A stretch of 64,000 bases of DNA from Formivibrio sp. (GTDB lineage: Bacteria; Pseudomonadota; Gammaproteobacteria; Burkholderiales; Chitinibacteraceae), in the NCBI GenBank assembly GCA_031291275.1, contig JARLJJ010000030.1, positions 1 through 64,000 of the forward strand, written 5' to 3'. Shown piece after piece: positions 19,191 through 28,610 of the stretch (within the stretch, counting starts at the first letter, position 1; every line of letters begins with the position of its first letter). The notes under the pieces are model-generated. The model did not search any database. It had not been told where the DNA came from and saw nothing but the letters and a program-made list of their open reading frames with translations. Both the position numbers and the translations under genes were made by a program.

Positions 19191-20606
19191 TCAGCGCGCG
19201 GGGGTGAATGCCGCGGCGGCGGGCCGGCGGACGATGAAGAAAATGACCACAACAAGCGCTGCGATGAGCAGGCCGCTACCCGCCGTGAGTGCAGTGCCCA
19301 CGCGGTGGGCGAGATCGGCGCGTGCATCCGTCGTGCCGCTCTGGGCTGCAGCAAACACCACGACGAGAATTCCGAGCCCCAGCGATCCACCCAGCTGGTG
19401 CGAGACATTGACGAGGCCCGATGCTGCGCCAGCATCTTTGGGCGCAACGCCGGCGATGCCGGAAGAGGTAAGCGGACTCAGGGTGCCGCCCTGACCGATG
19501 CCGATCAGTACCATCGGCAATGCGACGCCGAGCACGTAGGAGCTGTCCGCCGAGACACGACTCAGCCAGGCCATGCCGATCAGCGTGAGCGTGAGGCCGG
19601 TGGCGAGCAGATACGGGTTACCGAAACGGCGCGTCAGCTTCGGCACCATGATTGCAACGGCGAAATTGGCGACCGTCATCGGCAGGAAGGCAAGGCCGGC
19701 CTGGAAGGGATTGAAGCCCATCACGCCCTGCAGATACTGGGTGGTGAAGAACCAGAAACCCATCATGGCGCCGAGGAAGAGTACGCGGCCGCCATAGGCA
19801 CCGGCACGTTCGCGATGGGCAAACAGGCGCAGCGGCATGATCGGCTGCGCGGCATACCATTCGTTGAGTACCAGGAAGACCAGCAGAAGGATGCCGATAC
19901 AAACGGCAGTGAGCGTCAGAGTATCGCCCCAACCGGTACTGGCCGAGCGAACGATGCCATAGACCAGCGCCCCCATGCCCAGGGTTGAGCTCAGCGCGCC
20001 GGCAATATCGAACTGGCCCGGCTGAAGGGGTGTTTCCGACAGGTAGCGACGGGCACCAAGCCACAAGGCAATGCCGATGGGTACATTGATGTAAAAGCCC
20101 ACGCGCCAGGAGAGCATGTCGGCCAGCACGCCGCCAAGCACCAGTCCAAGGCTGGCGCCGATGCCGGCCACCGAGCCGTACCAGGCCACGGCACGGGTGC
20201 GTTCGTGACCCTCGGGGAAGTTGGCGGTCAGCAGCGCCAAGGTCGAAGGGGCCAGAATCGCGGCACCCATACCTTGTACGGCGCGTGCGCCGAGCAGCAA
20301 GGCAGCATTCGGCGCAAGGCCAATGCACAGCGAGGTGAAAGTAAACAACGTGAGGCCGACGAGGAACATCCGGCGGCGGCCGAGAATATCACCGGCACGA
20401 GCACCGAGCAGCAACAGACCGCCAAAGCTCAGCGTGTAGGCGTTCTGCATCCACGATAGCGCCGTGGCCGAAAGCCCGAGGCTGGCCTGAATCTTCGGCA
20501 GCGCGGTGACGACGATGGAGATGTCGAGCACGATCATCAGGTAGCTCGCGAGGATGATCGCCAGCAACGGGCCGCGATTTGCAGCAGCGGTCTGGTTGAT
20601 GTTCAT
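19191..20606 (-). CDS. DHA2-family MFS exporter (14-TM, EmrB/QacA type)
   Basis: 471 residues. The loop motif GARAGDILGRRRMF (MFS motif A) and the antiporter motif C region GSVAGIGASLGLVLGGVLAD support a DHA2 drug:H+ antiporter; IVLDISIVVTALPKI at the first helix is also typical. Its ATG overlaps the stop of the NmrA-like gene by 4 bases (ATGA), so the two are translationally coupled. It probably exports a toxic aldehyde, quinone or drug handled by the neighbouring reductases. No membrane-fusion partner is adjacent. Confidence 0.9.
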   Translation of the reverse strand: MNINQTAAANRGPLLAIILASYLMIVLDISIVVTALPKIQASLGLSATALSWMQNAYTLSFGGLLLLGARAGDILGRRRMFLVGLTLFTFTSLCIGLAPNAALLLGARAVQGMGAAILAPSTLALLTANFPEGHERTRAVAWYGSVAGIGASLGLVLGGVLADMLSWRVGFYINVPIGIALWLGARRYLSETPLQPGQFDIAGALSSTLGMGALVYGIVRSASTGWGDTLTLTAVCIGILLLVFLVLNEWYAAQPIMPLRLFAHRERAGAYGGRVLFLGAMMGFWFFTTQYLQGVMGFNPFQAGLAFLPMTVANFAVAIMVPKLTRRFGNPYLLATGLTLTLIGMAWLSRVSADSSYVLGVALPMVLIGIGQGGTLSPLTSSGIAGVAPKDAGAASGLVNVSHQLGGSLGLGILVVVFAAAQSGTTDARADLAHRVGTALTAGSGLLIAALVVVIFFIVRRPAAAAFTPAR

Positions 20607-21187
20607 GCCTCGCTGACTCCCAGGCTGCGGCGCACTTCAAGCTGCGGGGAGCGCGCCAGTTTAACAATCAGGTCCGACAGACTGTTCAGCGAGACGTCAT
20701 GCCCGCGGAAAGCCTCGCCCTTCTGGGTGAGCTGATAACGGATGGCCTGGTCATGCGTGAACCAGCCCGGACGCAGGATCGTGTAATCAAGGTCCGAGGC
20801 TTCGATCACGGCCGCCGAATCGCGATACGGGTCGAGCACGCTGCGGTACGTCTCGCCCGGCACTTCGCCGTAGATGCCCATCGAGCTGATGAAAATCAGG
20901 CGCTTGAGGCCTGTCGCCTGCATCGCGTCGACGATCACCCGCGCTTGCTGCGCCATCGCCCCGGCCAGATTGGCATACACCACGTCCTGCCCCTGCATGG
21001 CGGCCTCCAGCTTCGTTCGGTCCAGCACATCGCCTTCGACAATACGTACGCGTGCCGGATCGGGATTGGCAAGGCGCTGTGCGCGACGCAGATAGAGCGT
21101 CAGTTGCACGTCGTCTTGCCGCAGGAAGAAGGGGATCGTGTTACGTGCAAGCTGGCCGTTCGCGCCGAGGACAAGAATCCGGGTCAT
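20603..21187 (-). CDS. NmrA/SDR-like NAD(P)-binding reductase
   Basis: 194 residues from the ATG at 21187, which follows GGAGACGCAA; the frame is open back to 21346, but that upstream part overlaps the SDR gene and is out of character. The Rossmann loop is RILVLGANGQLARNTIPF, followed by DVVYANLAGA, FISSMGIYGE and LDYTILRPGWFT. This is the atypical SDR group (SDR_a5/NAD(P)H-binding) seen in redox-responsive clusters. It starts 13 bases after the SDR gene and its stop overlaps the MFS start. Confidence 0.85.
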   Translation of the reverse strand: MTRILVLGANGQLARNTIPFFLRQDDVQLTLYLRRAQRLANPDPARVRIVEGDVLDRTKLEAAMQGQDVVYANLAGAMAQQARVIVDAMQATGLKRLIFISSMGIYGEVPGETYRSVLDPYRDSAAVIEASDLDYTILRPGWFTHDQAIRYQLTQKGEAFRGHDVSLNSLSDLIVKLARSPQLEVRRSLGVSEA

Positions 21188-21200
21188 TTGCGTCTCCAGC

Positions 21201-21944
21201 TCAGTATTCTTGCCGGGTCGGGCGGAACAAGATTTCGTTGACGTCCATATCCTCCGGCTGGCTGATGGCAAAGGCGACGCTACGGGCGAAGGAGTCCGCC
21301 GAAATCGCATACGACTCATAAAAACTGTGCAGATTCTTGGCAACATCGGCTTCTGTTGCGCTGCCTGGCAATTCAGTGGCCACGGCGCCCGGCGAAATGA
21401 TGGTGGTGCGCATGTTGTAGGGCTTCACTTCCTGGCGCAGTCCTTCGGACAAGGCACGTACCGCATGTTTGGTCGCGGCATAAACCGCGCCACCGGAACC
21501 GACCTTGTGGCCGGCCACCGACGAGACATTAATGATGTGGCCGGATTTCTGGCGCTGCATGTGGGGCAATGCAGCGGCAATACCGTACAGCACGCCCTTG
21601 AGATTGACGTCGATCATGCGCTCCCAGTCTTCGACCTTGAGGCGTTCAAGAGGCGAATGCGGCATCAATCCTGCAATGTTGATCAGCACATCGACCCGAC
21701 CGAAAGCCTGTACCGCGGCGTCCACCAAAGCCTGAACCTGCTCGCGCCGTGTGACATCGGTAACCTGGGCCAATGCCTGGCCACCCTGTTGAATCAGTTC
21801 ATCAGCCAGCGCCTGAATACGCTCAAAGCGCCGCGCCCCCAGCACCACAATCGCCCCTTGTGAACTGAGCAATCGAGCAGCGGCTTCACCCAGCCCGCTG
21901 CTGGCACCAGTGATGACAATGACCTTACCTGCGATGTTGTCCAT
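21201..21944 (-). CDS. Short-chain dehydrogenase/reductase
   Basis: 247 residues, classical SDR. Cofactor loop [11 protein letters not shown], structural NIAGL (the NNAG motif as NIAG), catalytic serine in INVSSVAG, and catalytic Y/K in YAATKHAV. The basic residues after the first beta strand (GARRFER) suggest NADP. AGGAGGTAGGTC precedes the ATG: a strong ribosome site. It is the first gene of the minus-strand redox cluster, divergent from the lysR gene by 126 bases, so it is the likely primary target of that regulator. Confidence 0.92.
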   Translation of the reverse strand: MDNIAGKVIVITGASSGLGEAAARLLSSQGAIVVLGARRFERIQALADELIQQGGQALAQVTDVTRREQVQALVDAAVQAFGRVDVLINIAGLMPHSPLERLKVEDWERMIDVNLKGVLYGIAAALPHMQRQKSGHIINVSSVAGHKVGSGGAVYAATKHAVRALSEGLRQEVKPYNMRTTIISPGAVATELPGSATEADVAKNLHSFYESYAISADSFARSVAFAISQPEDMDVNEILFRPTRQEY

Positions 21945-22070
21945 GACCTACCTCCTGAAGATTGTGTTGAACCGAACTTTAAGAGGATTGCTATCAACAA
22001 ACTAGACAGTAAAAGCTTGAACAAGAGACAAGTAAATATTGATAATGGAAAGATCATCAGGAGCACAATC

Positions 22071-23033
22071 ATGGCAATTAATGAGCTACGGGCCATCGCC
22101 ACATTCGCCAAAGCCGTGGAACTGGGAAGTTTGAGAAAGGCTGCGAACGCTCAGGGCATCAGCCCGCAGGCGGCCAGCCAGGCACTGGCACAACTGGAAC
22201 AGCATCTGGGCGTGCGCCTGTTGCACCGGACGACGCGCAATATCGCGCTCACAGAGGAGGGACAACAGTTTCTTGAGGCGGCGCAACCTGCCTTGTCGGC
22301 GCTGGAGCGTGCATTGCAACGCGTGCGTACGACTAAGGACGAGAACTCAGGTCCTTTGCGTATCGTGGGTCCAAGCAGCATTTTTCCATCGGTTTTATGG
22401 CCTGTGATCGAGGAGTTTTGCGACTTGTATCCTGACATTCAGCCCGATGTGCAACTGGATGACCGGATCGGTAACTGGGTGGAAGATCGCGTAGATGTTG
22501 GGTTCCGCATTAGCTCGCAAGCTGAGGATGGGGTGATCGCGCGCCGACTGTTCCCACTCCAACTCATCATTTGCGCAACACCAGAATACCTTGCCCGTCA
22601 CGGGGCGCCAGACTCGCTGTCGGACTTGGCGATGCACCATTGCTGCGTCTTTCGGCACCCGGGAACAGGACGGTTACTGCCCTGGTGGGTGAAAGTGAAT
22701 GACGAGGTGATTTCACTCGATGTGCCTCCCACACTTTCCACTAATAATGCCGATCTTGAAATCGAGGCGACATTGTCTGGCCGGGTCATGGGTCTCTTGG
22801 CTGGAGTTTCTGCGGCTAGACACATCCGCGCAGGCACGTTGGTGCCACTGCTGACCACACACATGTCGGATAACAAAAGTATTTTTGTTTACTACGGAAG
22901 TCGGCCAGCACAGCCTGCACGTGTGCGCGCCTTCATCGATTTGACAGTCCAGCGCCTGACCAATAGTGCGGAGTACGTGTTGAGTTCAGCAGAGCTGGAA
23001 ACGGCCGAGGCAAACGGACGTTCATCTCGTTAG
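22071..23033 (+). CDS. LysR-family transcriptional regulator
   Basis: 320 residues from the ATG at 22071 (CAGGAG 6 bases upstream); an in-frame start at 22017 has no ribosome site. N-terminal winged helix: LRAIATFAKAVELGSLRKAANAQGISPQAASQALAQLE, then HLGVRLLHRTTRNIALTEEG. Residues about 90-300 form the effector domain. The family is the CrgA/YafC-like group that commonly faces an SDR, NmrA or aldo/keto reductase gene. It is divergent from the SDR gene at 21944, and regulation of that operon through the shared 126-base region is the obvious inference. A T-N11-A operator could not be picked out with confidence. Confidence 0.92.
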   Translation: MAINELRAIATFAKAVELGSLRKAANAQGISPQAASQALAQLEQHLGVRLLHRTTRNIALTEEGQQFLEAAQPALSALERALQRVRTTKDENSGPLRIVGPSSIFPSVLWPVIEEFCDLYPDIQPDVQLDDRIGNWVEDRVDVGFRISSQAEDGVIARRLFPLQLIICATPEYLARHGAPDSLSDLAMHHCCVFRHPGTGRLLPWWVKVNDEVISLDVPPTLSTNNADLEIEATLSGRVMGLLAGVSAARHIRAGTLVPLLTTHMSDNKSIFVYYGSRPAQPARVRAFIDLTVQRLTNSAEYVLSSAELETAEANGRSSR

Positions 23034-23361
23034 TTCATGCTTGCTATGCCCGCGCCAGCAAAACAGAATTTTCATGCACTCAAGGAGTGGCAGAAAAACA
23101 AACCCGAATTATTCAATAAACGCGTAATCAATCGCCTGGGACTCGACAGTTATTCCAAGCCCCCATACAACTAGATATAACACCAGCATGTCAGCGTTAT
23201 TGACTAAGCATATTGTGGCTGCAGTAATTTTCAATGAGACCAATACCTTACGAAAATGATAAAGTTGCCTCGAACACATTGCAGACAATTCATTCATACA
23301 CAGGGTACGGAAAATTCTTCTCGCTCACCGAGAGCCCAAGATCGTTAACGGTAAAACCAAC
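23034..23361. other. Intergenic region with a possible small ORF (23037-23174, 45 aa)
   Basis: An open frame starts at 23037 (or 23046), 3 bases after the lysR stop, and ends with TAG at 23172-23174. Its peptide is charged and protein-like (e.g. FHALKEWQKNKPELFNKRV), but there is no ribosome site and no family was recognised. It could be a small protein coupled to lysR translation or the remnant of a longer gene. The rest, to 23361, holds only the leader of the diguanylate cyclase gene. Confidence 0.3.
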
Positions 23362-25404
23362 TTGAACCAGACTATCTTCAAATGGCGATCGCTTCAGACC
23401 CGAGTCACCCTGGTGACGCTGACAATTTTTGTCATCAGCATTTTATTGTTGGCGCTGTATGCCCGCACGATGCTGCGCAAGAATATGGCGAACATGTTGG
23501 GCGAACATCAACTTTCCACCGTTTCTTTAATCACCTCAGACATCGATAAAGCCTTGAACGAGCGATTCAAGGCCCTGGATAAAATTGCTGCAACAATTCA
23601 TCCCGCAGACATGGGTAACCCTGCGCAACTGCAAACCGCGCTGCAAACTCACCCTGTCTTTCAGGCTCTGTTCAATGCGGGGATCATTGCCTACCGGCCA
23701 GATGGCAACGCAATCGCTGACATTCCACACTCAGTCGGACGAACCGGCGTCAATTACATGGATATTGACACCGTCGCGGCTGCGCTCAAGGAAGGCAAGT
23801 CGACGGTTGGACGACCGGTCATTGGCAAAAAATTGCACGTCCCGGTTTTTGGTATGACAGTCCCTATTCGCGATGATAAGGGCCACATCATTGGCGCACT
23901 GGAAGGCGTAACCAACCTGAGTCAACCCAGCTTTCTGGACACCATTTCCCAAACCCGTTTTGGCCAAACAGGTGGCTACTCAATCGTCACGCAACAGCAA
24001 CGGCTGGTGGTCACTTCCACGGATAAAAAACTCATTCAAAATGCCCTGCCCGCGCCAGGACTGAATTCGATAATCGACCATGCGATTCAGGGCAAAACAG
24101 GTTTCATTGTTTATGCCAACGAAAGCGGCGATGAATGGCTAGCCTCGACTCAGCGCATACCCTTGGCCAATTGGATCGTAGTGGCCTCCTTGCCGATGGA
24201 AGAGGTCTTTGCCCCAATGCGCAGCCTGCGCCAGCGCATGCTACTGGCCACGCTCGTCTTCACGCTTTTGGGCGCTGCCCTGACCTGGTGGATACTCCGC
24301 CGCCAACTTTCCCCACTGCTTGCCACGGTAAAAACGCTGGCAACCTTGTCAGAGACGGTTCAGCATCCCCAACCACTGCCCATCGTCAGGCAGGATGAAA
24401 TTGGCCAATTGATTGGCGGCTTCAATGGTCTGCTAAAAACCCTGGCCCAGCGCGAAGCCGATTTGCAGGAAAGTGATCGACTCCTCCGTGAATCGCAGCG
24501 CATAGCGGGCATTGGCAGTTATGTACTGGATATCAGCAGCGGCGAATGGACGAGTTCGGAGGTATGCGACAAGCTGTTCGGCATAGGAGAGAACTATCAT
24601 CGCACCGTTGAAGGATGGGTTGCCCTTATCCACCCGGATGACCGGGTAATGATGGCTGATTACTTCGCGAACGAGGTGCTTGGCCAAGGCCGGAATTTCG
24701 ATAAGGAATACCGCATCATCCGCCAGAACGACGGGGCGACGCGTTGGGTGCATGGATTGGGAAAACTGGAATTCGACGTGCAATACCGCCCGCAAAAAAT
24801 GCCAGGCACCATTCAGGACATCACCGAGCGCAAGCAAATGGAAGACCAAGTGCGTCAGCTTGCATTCCATGATCCTCTGACCAAACTCCCTAACCGCCTC
24901 CTGCTCGACGACCGCCTGAACCAAGCCATGGCCACAAGCAATCGCACGGGTTACTTTGGCGCACTGATGTTTCTGGACTTGGACAACTTCAAATCGCTGA
25001 ATGACACATATGGCCATGTCGTTGGCGATCTGTTGTTGATTGAAGTCGCCCATCGATTGAAAAAATGTGTCCGCGAAACGGACACGGTAGCGCGCTTCGG
25101 CGGTGATGAATTTGTCGTGATGTTGAGCCATTTGAATGCCGATAAAACCGAATCTTCATTACAGGCCATGGCCATAGCAGAAAAAATTCGCGCTGCCTTG
25201 CTTGTCCCCTACCGATTGACTGTCAAACACGATGGCAAGGCAGATGCCGAAATCGAACACCACTGTACGGCGAGTATTGGCGTAGTACTTTACTTTAACC
25301 ATGAAGCGAGCCAGGACGACATCCTCAAGTGGGCGGACATGGCGATGTACCAAGCCAAAGACGCCGGTCGCAATGCCATTCGTTTTTATGATTTGCAGGC
25401 TTAA
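23362..25404 (+). CDS. Membrane diguanylate cyclase (dCache-PAS-GGDEF)
   Basis: 680 residues. TM1 (about 14-33) and TM2 (about 292-312) bracket a periplasmic double-Cache-type sensor of about 260 residues. A HAMP-like stretch (about 315-360), a PAS domain (about 375-490; IGSYVLDISSGEWTSSE, ALIHPDDR) and a GGDEF domain (FHDPLTKLPNRLLLDDRL onward) follow. The active-site loop is intact, ARFGGDEFVVML. An inhibitory RxxD I-site, RETD, lies exactly five residues before GGDEF, so product feedback is expected. Predicted to make c-di-GMP in response to a periplasmic ligand. The start is TTG at 23362; no ATG exists before TM1 in this frame. Confidence 0.87.
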   Translation: MNQTIFKWRSLQTRVTLVTLTIFVISILLLALYARTMLRKNMANMLGEHQLSTVSLITSDIDKALNERFKALDKIAATIHPADMGNPAQLQTALQTHPVFQALFNAGIIAYRPDGNAIADIPHSVGRTGVNYMDIDTVAAALKEGKSTVGRPVIGKKLHVPVFGMTVPIRDDKGHIIGALEGVTNLSQPSFLDTISQTRFGQTGGYSIVTQQQRLVVTSTDKKLIQNALPAPGLNSIIDHAIQGKTGFIVYANESGDEWLASTQRIPLANWIVVASLPMEEVFAPMRSLRQRMLLATLVFTLLGAALTWWILRRQLSPLLATVKTLATLSETVQHPQPLPIVRQDEIGQLIGGFNGLLKTLAQREADLQESDRLLRESQRIAGIGSYVLDISSGEWTSSEVCDKLFGIGENYHRTVEGWVALIHPDDRVMMADYFANEVLGQGRNFDKEYRIIRQNDGATRWVHGLGKLEFDVQYRPQKMPGTIQDITERKQMEDQVRQLAFHDPLTKLPNRLLLDDRLNQAMATSNRTGYFGALMFLDLDNFKSLNDTYGHVVGDLLLIEVAHRLKKCVRETDTVARFGGDEFVVMLSHLNADKTESSLQAMAIAEKIRAALLVPYRLTVKHDGKADAEIEHHCTASIGVVLYFNHEASQDDILKWADMAMYQAKDAGRNAIRFYDLQA

Positions 25405-25556
25405 GTTGTATTGAGTAAAAAGTTCGATTGGACACCGACAATAATCTGTTCCAGATTCAGCGTGCCAGCGTCGACGAATACCAAGCACAGCCTAAGCCGC
25501 AGAAGTCCGTGTTTCGGCATGGTTCGTTCACCCACGAAGACAGCCATCGCCGCAAA

Positions 25557-27623
25557 TCAGCCTGGCGAATTAGTTGGTGATTCCTCGTCGCGAGGCAATC
25601 GCTTGGGCAATATCACCCGGAAACTTGCACCTTTTCCCGGAGAGCTGTTCACTTCGATGCGACCACCATGCTTCTGTACAATCCCGTAGGATAACGACAG
25701 CCCCAGTCCAATCCCCTTGCCGATCGGCTTGGTGGTAAAAAACGGTTCGAATATGCGCCCCATATGCTCGGGCTGAATACCTATACCATCGTCCGCTATT
25801 TCAATCCAAACGTTATCCTCGTCCTGCCCAGTACGCACAAGAATGTGTCCATTGGCGTCAATGGCCTGGCTGGCATTGAGCAGCAGATTCAAGAACACTT
25901 GGTTGAGTTGCGATGGAAAGCATTCAATTTCCGGAATACCGGCATACTCGCGGCGCACCTCGGCCTTGTTCTTGATCTCGCTCCACGCCACGTTGATCGT
26001 GCTATCCAAGCCCTGCTCCAAATTCACTGATTGGAGCTCGGATTCATCCACGTGCGCAAAATCCTTGAGATCCTGAACGATGCGTTTGACCCGCAGCAAA
26101 CCTTCCGTCGATTCGGTTAATAGCGTGACGATGTCCTCCCGCAGGAATGCCAGATCAATCTCGTTTTTGAGTCGGCCGATATCTTCACGCATATGCTCAG
26201 GAAGCGAACATTCGGCAAGTTCACACATGCCTTGCAGGCGCAGCAGATCCCCGACGTAATGCTGCAAAGTACCCAAATTGGAGAAAACGAACGCAACCGG
26301 ATTATTAATTTCGTGAGCCACGCCTGCGGCAAGTTGACCAATGGATGCCATTTTTTCAGCTTGCAGCAGTTGCAGATGCGCCTGTGCCAGCTTGGCGATC
26401 AGTTCCGCCTGTTCCTTGTTCGCCGCTACCAATTGGGCTGTACGATCTACAACGCGCTGCTCGAGCACCTGATTGAGCTGGCGAATCTCTTCCTCTGCCT
26501 GCTTGCGCTCGGTAAGGTCGTAAATCAGTCCCACGAATCCGGTGGTGCGGCCACTCTCGTCACGCAATGCAGTCACGGATAAACTCACCGGTACGCGTAT
26601 TCCGTCCTTGCGAATGAAAGTCCATTCTTTTTCCTCGGGAAGATCGCGTTTGGGACGAGCAGTAAATACATCGAACCCAGGCAGGATCTTTTCGCCCAGC
26701 TCGCTGGACAACCGAAGAGCGTATTGCTCGACTTCATGTGAATCGTGCCAGATCGCCGGAGTTTGTTTGCCAACCACTTCCTCCGCAGCGTAACCCAGCA
26801 AGCGCTCCGCGGCAGGATTGAAGCCGGTGATGACCCCCTCAGGAGTCGCAGAAATGATGCCATACGCGGCGCTGCTCAGAATCGCCCGCTGGAAGAGCGT
26901 GTTTTGTTCGAGTTCGCGATGCGAAGCCAAAAGCCGGATGCGCATGTCATTCAGCGCGGCGACAAGCATGCCGATCTCGTCCCGGTGTGGATAATCGAGC
27001 AACACCAGATCGGTTTCATCGGACTTGAGCTCCAAGCTGGAAATCGAATTGGAAAGCTGGGTCAACGGGCGGGACAGCCGCCGGGTGATGGCCCAGTAAA
27101 AAATCAACCACAGGCCTGTCGTCTTGACGAGCGAGTTGATCAGGATAACCAGAAAACTGTACTTGATTCGATCCAGCACAACGGAGCGGTCGGAATAGAG
27201 AACCATCCGGCCCAGTGTTCGCCGCGCGTGGTTCTCCGCGAGGGATACCGACCATAGCGGAACCTCGTGCATCTGGAATGGCGCCAGAGAGGTGTTCGAA
27301 GCCTGTTCATTCGCCAACGGAATGCGCCCTTCAGTAGCTACAATTTCACCGCGGTTGTTTTCAATTTTTACCCCGGTAATGATTGCAGTTTGGGCGATAC
27401 CCTTGGCAAGAGAAGCAAGCAGGGGCTTATCGTAGGTCCACATCGCATCTGCGACACCGGGCGCGAAGGATCGCCCCAACGCAACCAGATCTGAAGAAAT
27501 GGTTGTCCTGATTGAAGAATACTCGAGGCCAAGCTGGACGCCGGTAACCAGAACAGCCAACAGCAAATACCAACCAAAAACAAATTTGAACAACCGGCCA
27601 GCAAGATTTTTCAAGTCCAGCAT
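25557..27623 (-). CDS. Membrane sensor histidine kinase with PAS domain
   Basis: 688 residues. TM1 (about 14-32) and TM2 (about 158-180) flank a periplasmic segment of about 125 residues; then a HAMP-like linker, a PAS domain (about 245-370; ends in GLIYDLTERKQAE), a long coiled coil (380-435), H box GVAHEINNPVAFVF, and an ATPase domain (NLLLNASQA, DDGIGIQPE, GKGIGLGLSLSYGIVQKHGG). The core resembles the kinase at 381-1721 (both have a NP-[IV]-x-F/Y-x-F-SN block after the H box). It lies 9 bases after a periplasmic binding protein gene and is almost certainly co-transcribed with it. No response regulator is adjacent. Confidence 0.88.
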   Translation of the reverse strand: MLDLKNLAGRLFKFVFGWYLLLAVLVTGVQLGLEYSSIRTTISSDLVALGRSFAPGVADAMWTYDKPLLASLAKGIAQTAIITGVKIENNRGEIVATEGRIPLANEQASNTSLAPFQMHEVPLWSVSLAENHARRTLGRMVLYSDRSVVLDRIKYSFLVILINSLVKTTGLWLIFYWAITRRLSRPLTQLSNSISSLELKSDETDLVLLDYPHRDEIGMLVAALNDMRIRLLASHRELEQNTLFQRAILSSAAYGIISATPEGVITGFNPAAERLLGYAAEEVVGKQTPAIWHDSHEVEQYALRLSSELGEKILPGFDVFTARPKRDLPEEKEWTFIRKDGIRVPVSLSVTALRDESGRTTGFVGLIYDLTERKQAEEEIRQLNQVLEQRVVDRTAQLVAANKEQAELIAKLAQAHLQLLQAEKMASIGQLAAGVAHEINNPVAFVFSNLGTLQHYVGDLLRLQGMCELAECSLPEHMREDIGRLKNEIDLAFLREDIVTLLTESTEGLLRVKRIVQDLKDFAHVDESELQSVNLEQGLDSTINVAWSEIKNKAEVRREYAGIPEIECFPSQLNQVFLNLLLNASQAIDANGHILVRTGQDEDNVWIEIADDGIGIQPEHMGRIFEPFFTTKPIGKGIGLGLSLSYGIVQKHGGRIEVNSSPGKGASFRVILPKRLPRDEESPTNSPG

Positions 27624-27632
27624 CGGGCTCTC

Positions 27633-28496
27633 CTACTGGAGCACCTTGAGCATATTCGGATAATTGCGGCGTATCTTGTCCTGATCTTCCAGCGGATACC
27701 AACGCTCCGAATACTTCCGGTAATCAGGCTGTGATCGCTCTGTCTGCAACACCGCATTAATTTTGCCGATGACTGCATGTCCCCAGGCGTTTCCGGTACA
27801 TGCAACATGCGTGAAGATATAAGGCGGCGTACCGGCAATCGGACGATTCACAATGCGTTCGCTAACGCCAAATTTGTCGGCCAGGAAAGCGGCTTCATGA
27901 GAAAACAGAAGCAGGTAATCAATATCGCCATTGAGGAGCATCTGGAACAGCTGTGCCGTTCCCAGTGGACGAATCATGAGCTTGGGATTACTGCTGAAGC
28001 GCTGGATGGCAGCGTCAATATTGGGGGCGTAGGAACGTCCGGAAACCACGGCGCCAAGCAGATTCCCCCGCGAAAACAAGGCATCCAGATCAATGGGATT
28101 GTCTTTGCCAAACAGCGGTGCCTTTTCCTTGAGAAAGATCACCCGGTTATCCAGATGCGTCAGTGCCGGCATGGAAATCGCCAGATTCAATGCCATGGCC
28201 GGCGCCCGAAATATTCCCGGGGTACAGAGATTCGTTCCCGCAATGAATTCTTCCCTGCGGCGAGCAAAGCTCATGGGCACAATTTTGTGTTCGAACTCAG
28301 GCATCTTGGCGATCAACGTTTGCAGTTCGCCATCGAAACTTCCGCTTCCCTTGTAAGCACCTTCAAGTATCTGGAAGGGCGGAAAATCGAAGACACTCCA
28401 GGCTAGCGGCTCCTTGGCATTGACGCATGAGGGAAACGCTAGCGATGCAGCAAACAGACACAAGAAGAAACGGGACTGAAAGTATAGACAGCGCAT
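27633..28496 (-). CDS. Periplasmic solute-binding-like protein (SBP_bac_3/TIGR02285-like)
   Basis: 287 residues from the ATG at 28496; AAGGAT lies about 9 bases upstream, and an in-frame TTG at 28502 is less likely. An N-terminal signal peptide (cleavage near SCVNA-KE) is followed by a type II periplasmic-binding fold: LAWSVFDFPPFQILEG at the start, FAGRR-type segment SFARRREEF, and DYLLLFSHEAAFLADKFG. The sequence looks like the TIGR02285 family of orphan binding proteins. No transporter permease is nearby; instead the next gene is a membrane kinase, so it may be a ligand-binding partner of that kinase rather than a transport component. Confidence 0.8.
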   Translation of the reverse strand: MRCLYFQSRFFLCLFAASLAFPSCVNAKEPLAWSVFDFPPFQILEGAYKGSGSFDGELQTLIAKMPEFEHKIVPMSFARRREEFIAGTNLCTPGIFRAPAMALNLAISMPALTHLDNRVIFLKEKAPLFGKDNPIDLDALFSRGNLLGAVVSGRSYAPNIDAAIQRFSSNPKLMIRPLGTAQLFQMLLNGDIDYLLLFSHEAAFLADKFGVSERIVNRPIAGTPPYIFTHVACTGNAWGHAVIGKINAVLQTERSQPDYRKYSERWYPLEDQDKIRRNYPNMLKVLQ

Positions 28497-28610
28497 AAAC
28501 AACCATCCTTTTCGACGATGTCAGCATTGTTTGCATAACAAAGTCAGCATAGTCGAGATGGTTTCCACTTTCTGCCAGGATTCGCGATGACAGCCATCGG
28601 GTGGTTCAAT

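Noticed and set aside
21945-22070. LysR T-N11-A operator between the SDR and lysR genes
   Set aside because: Several loose matches occur in this A/T-rich stretch and none stands out.
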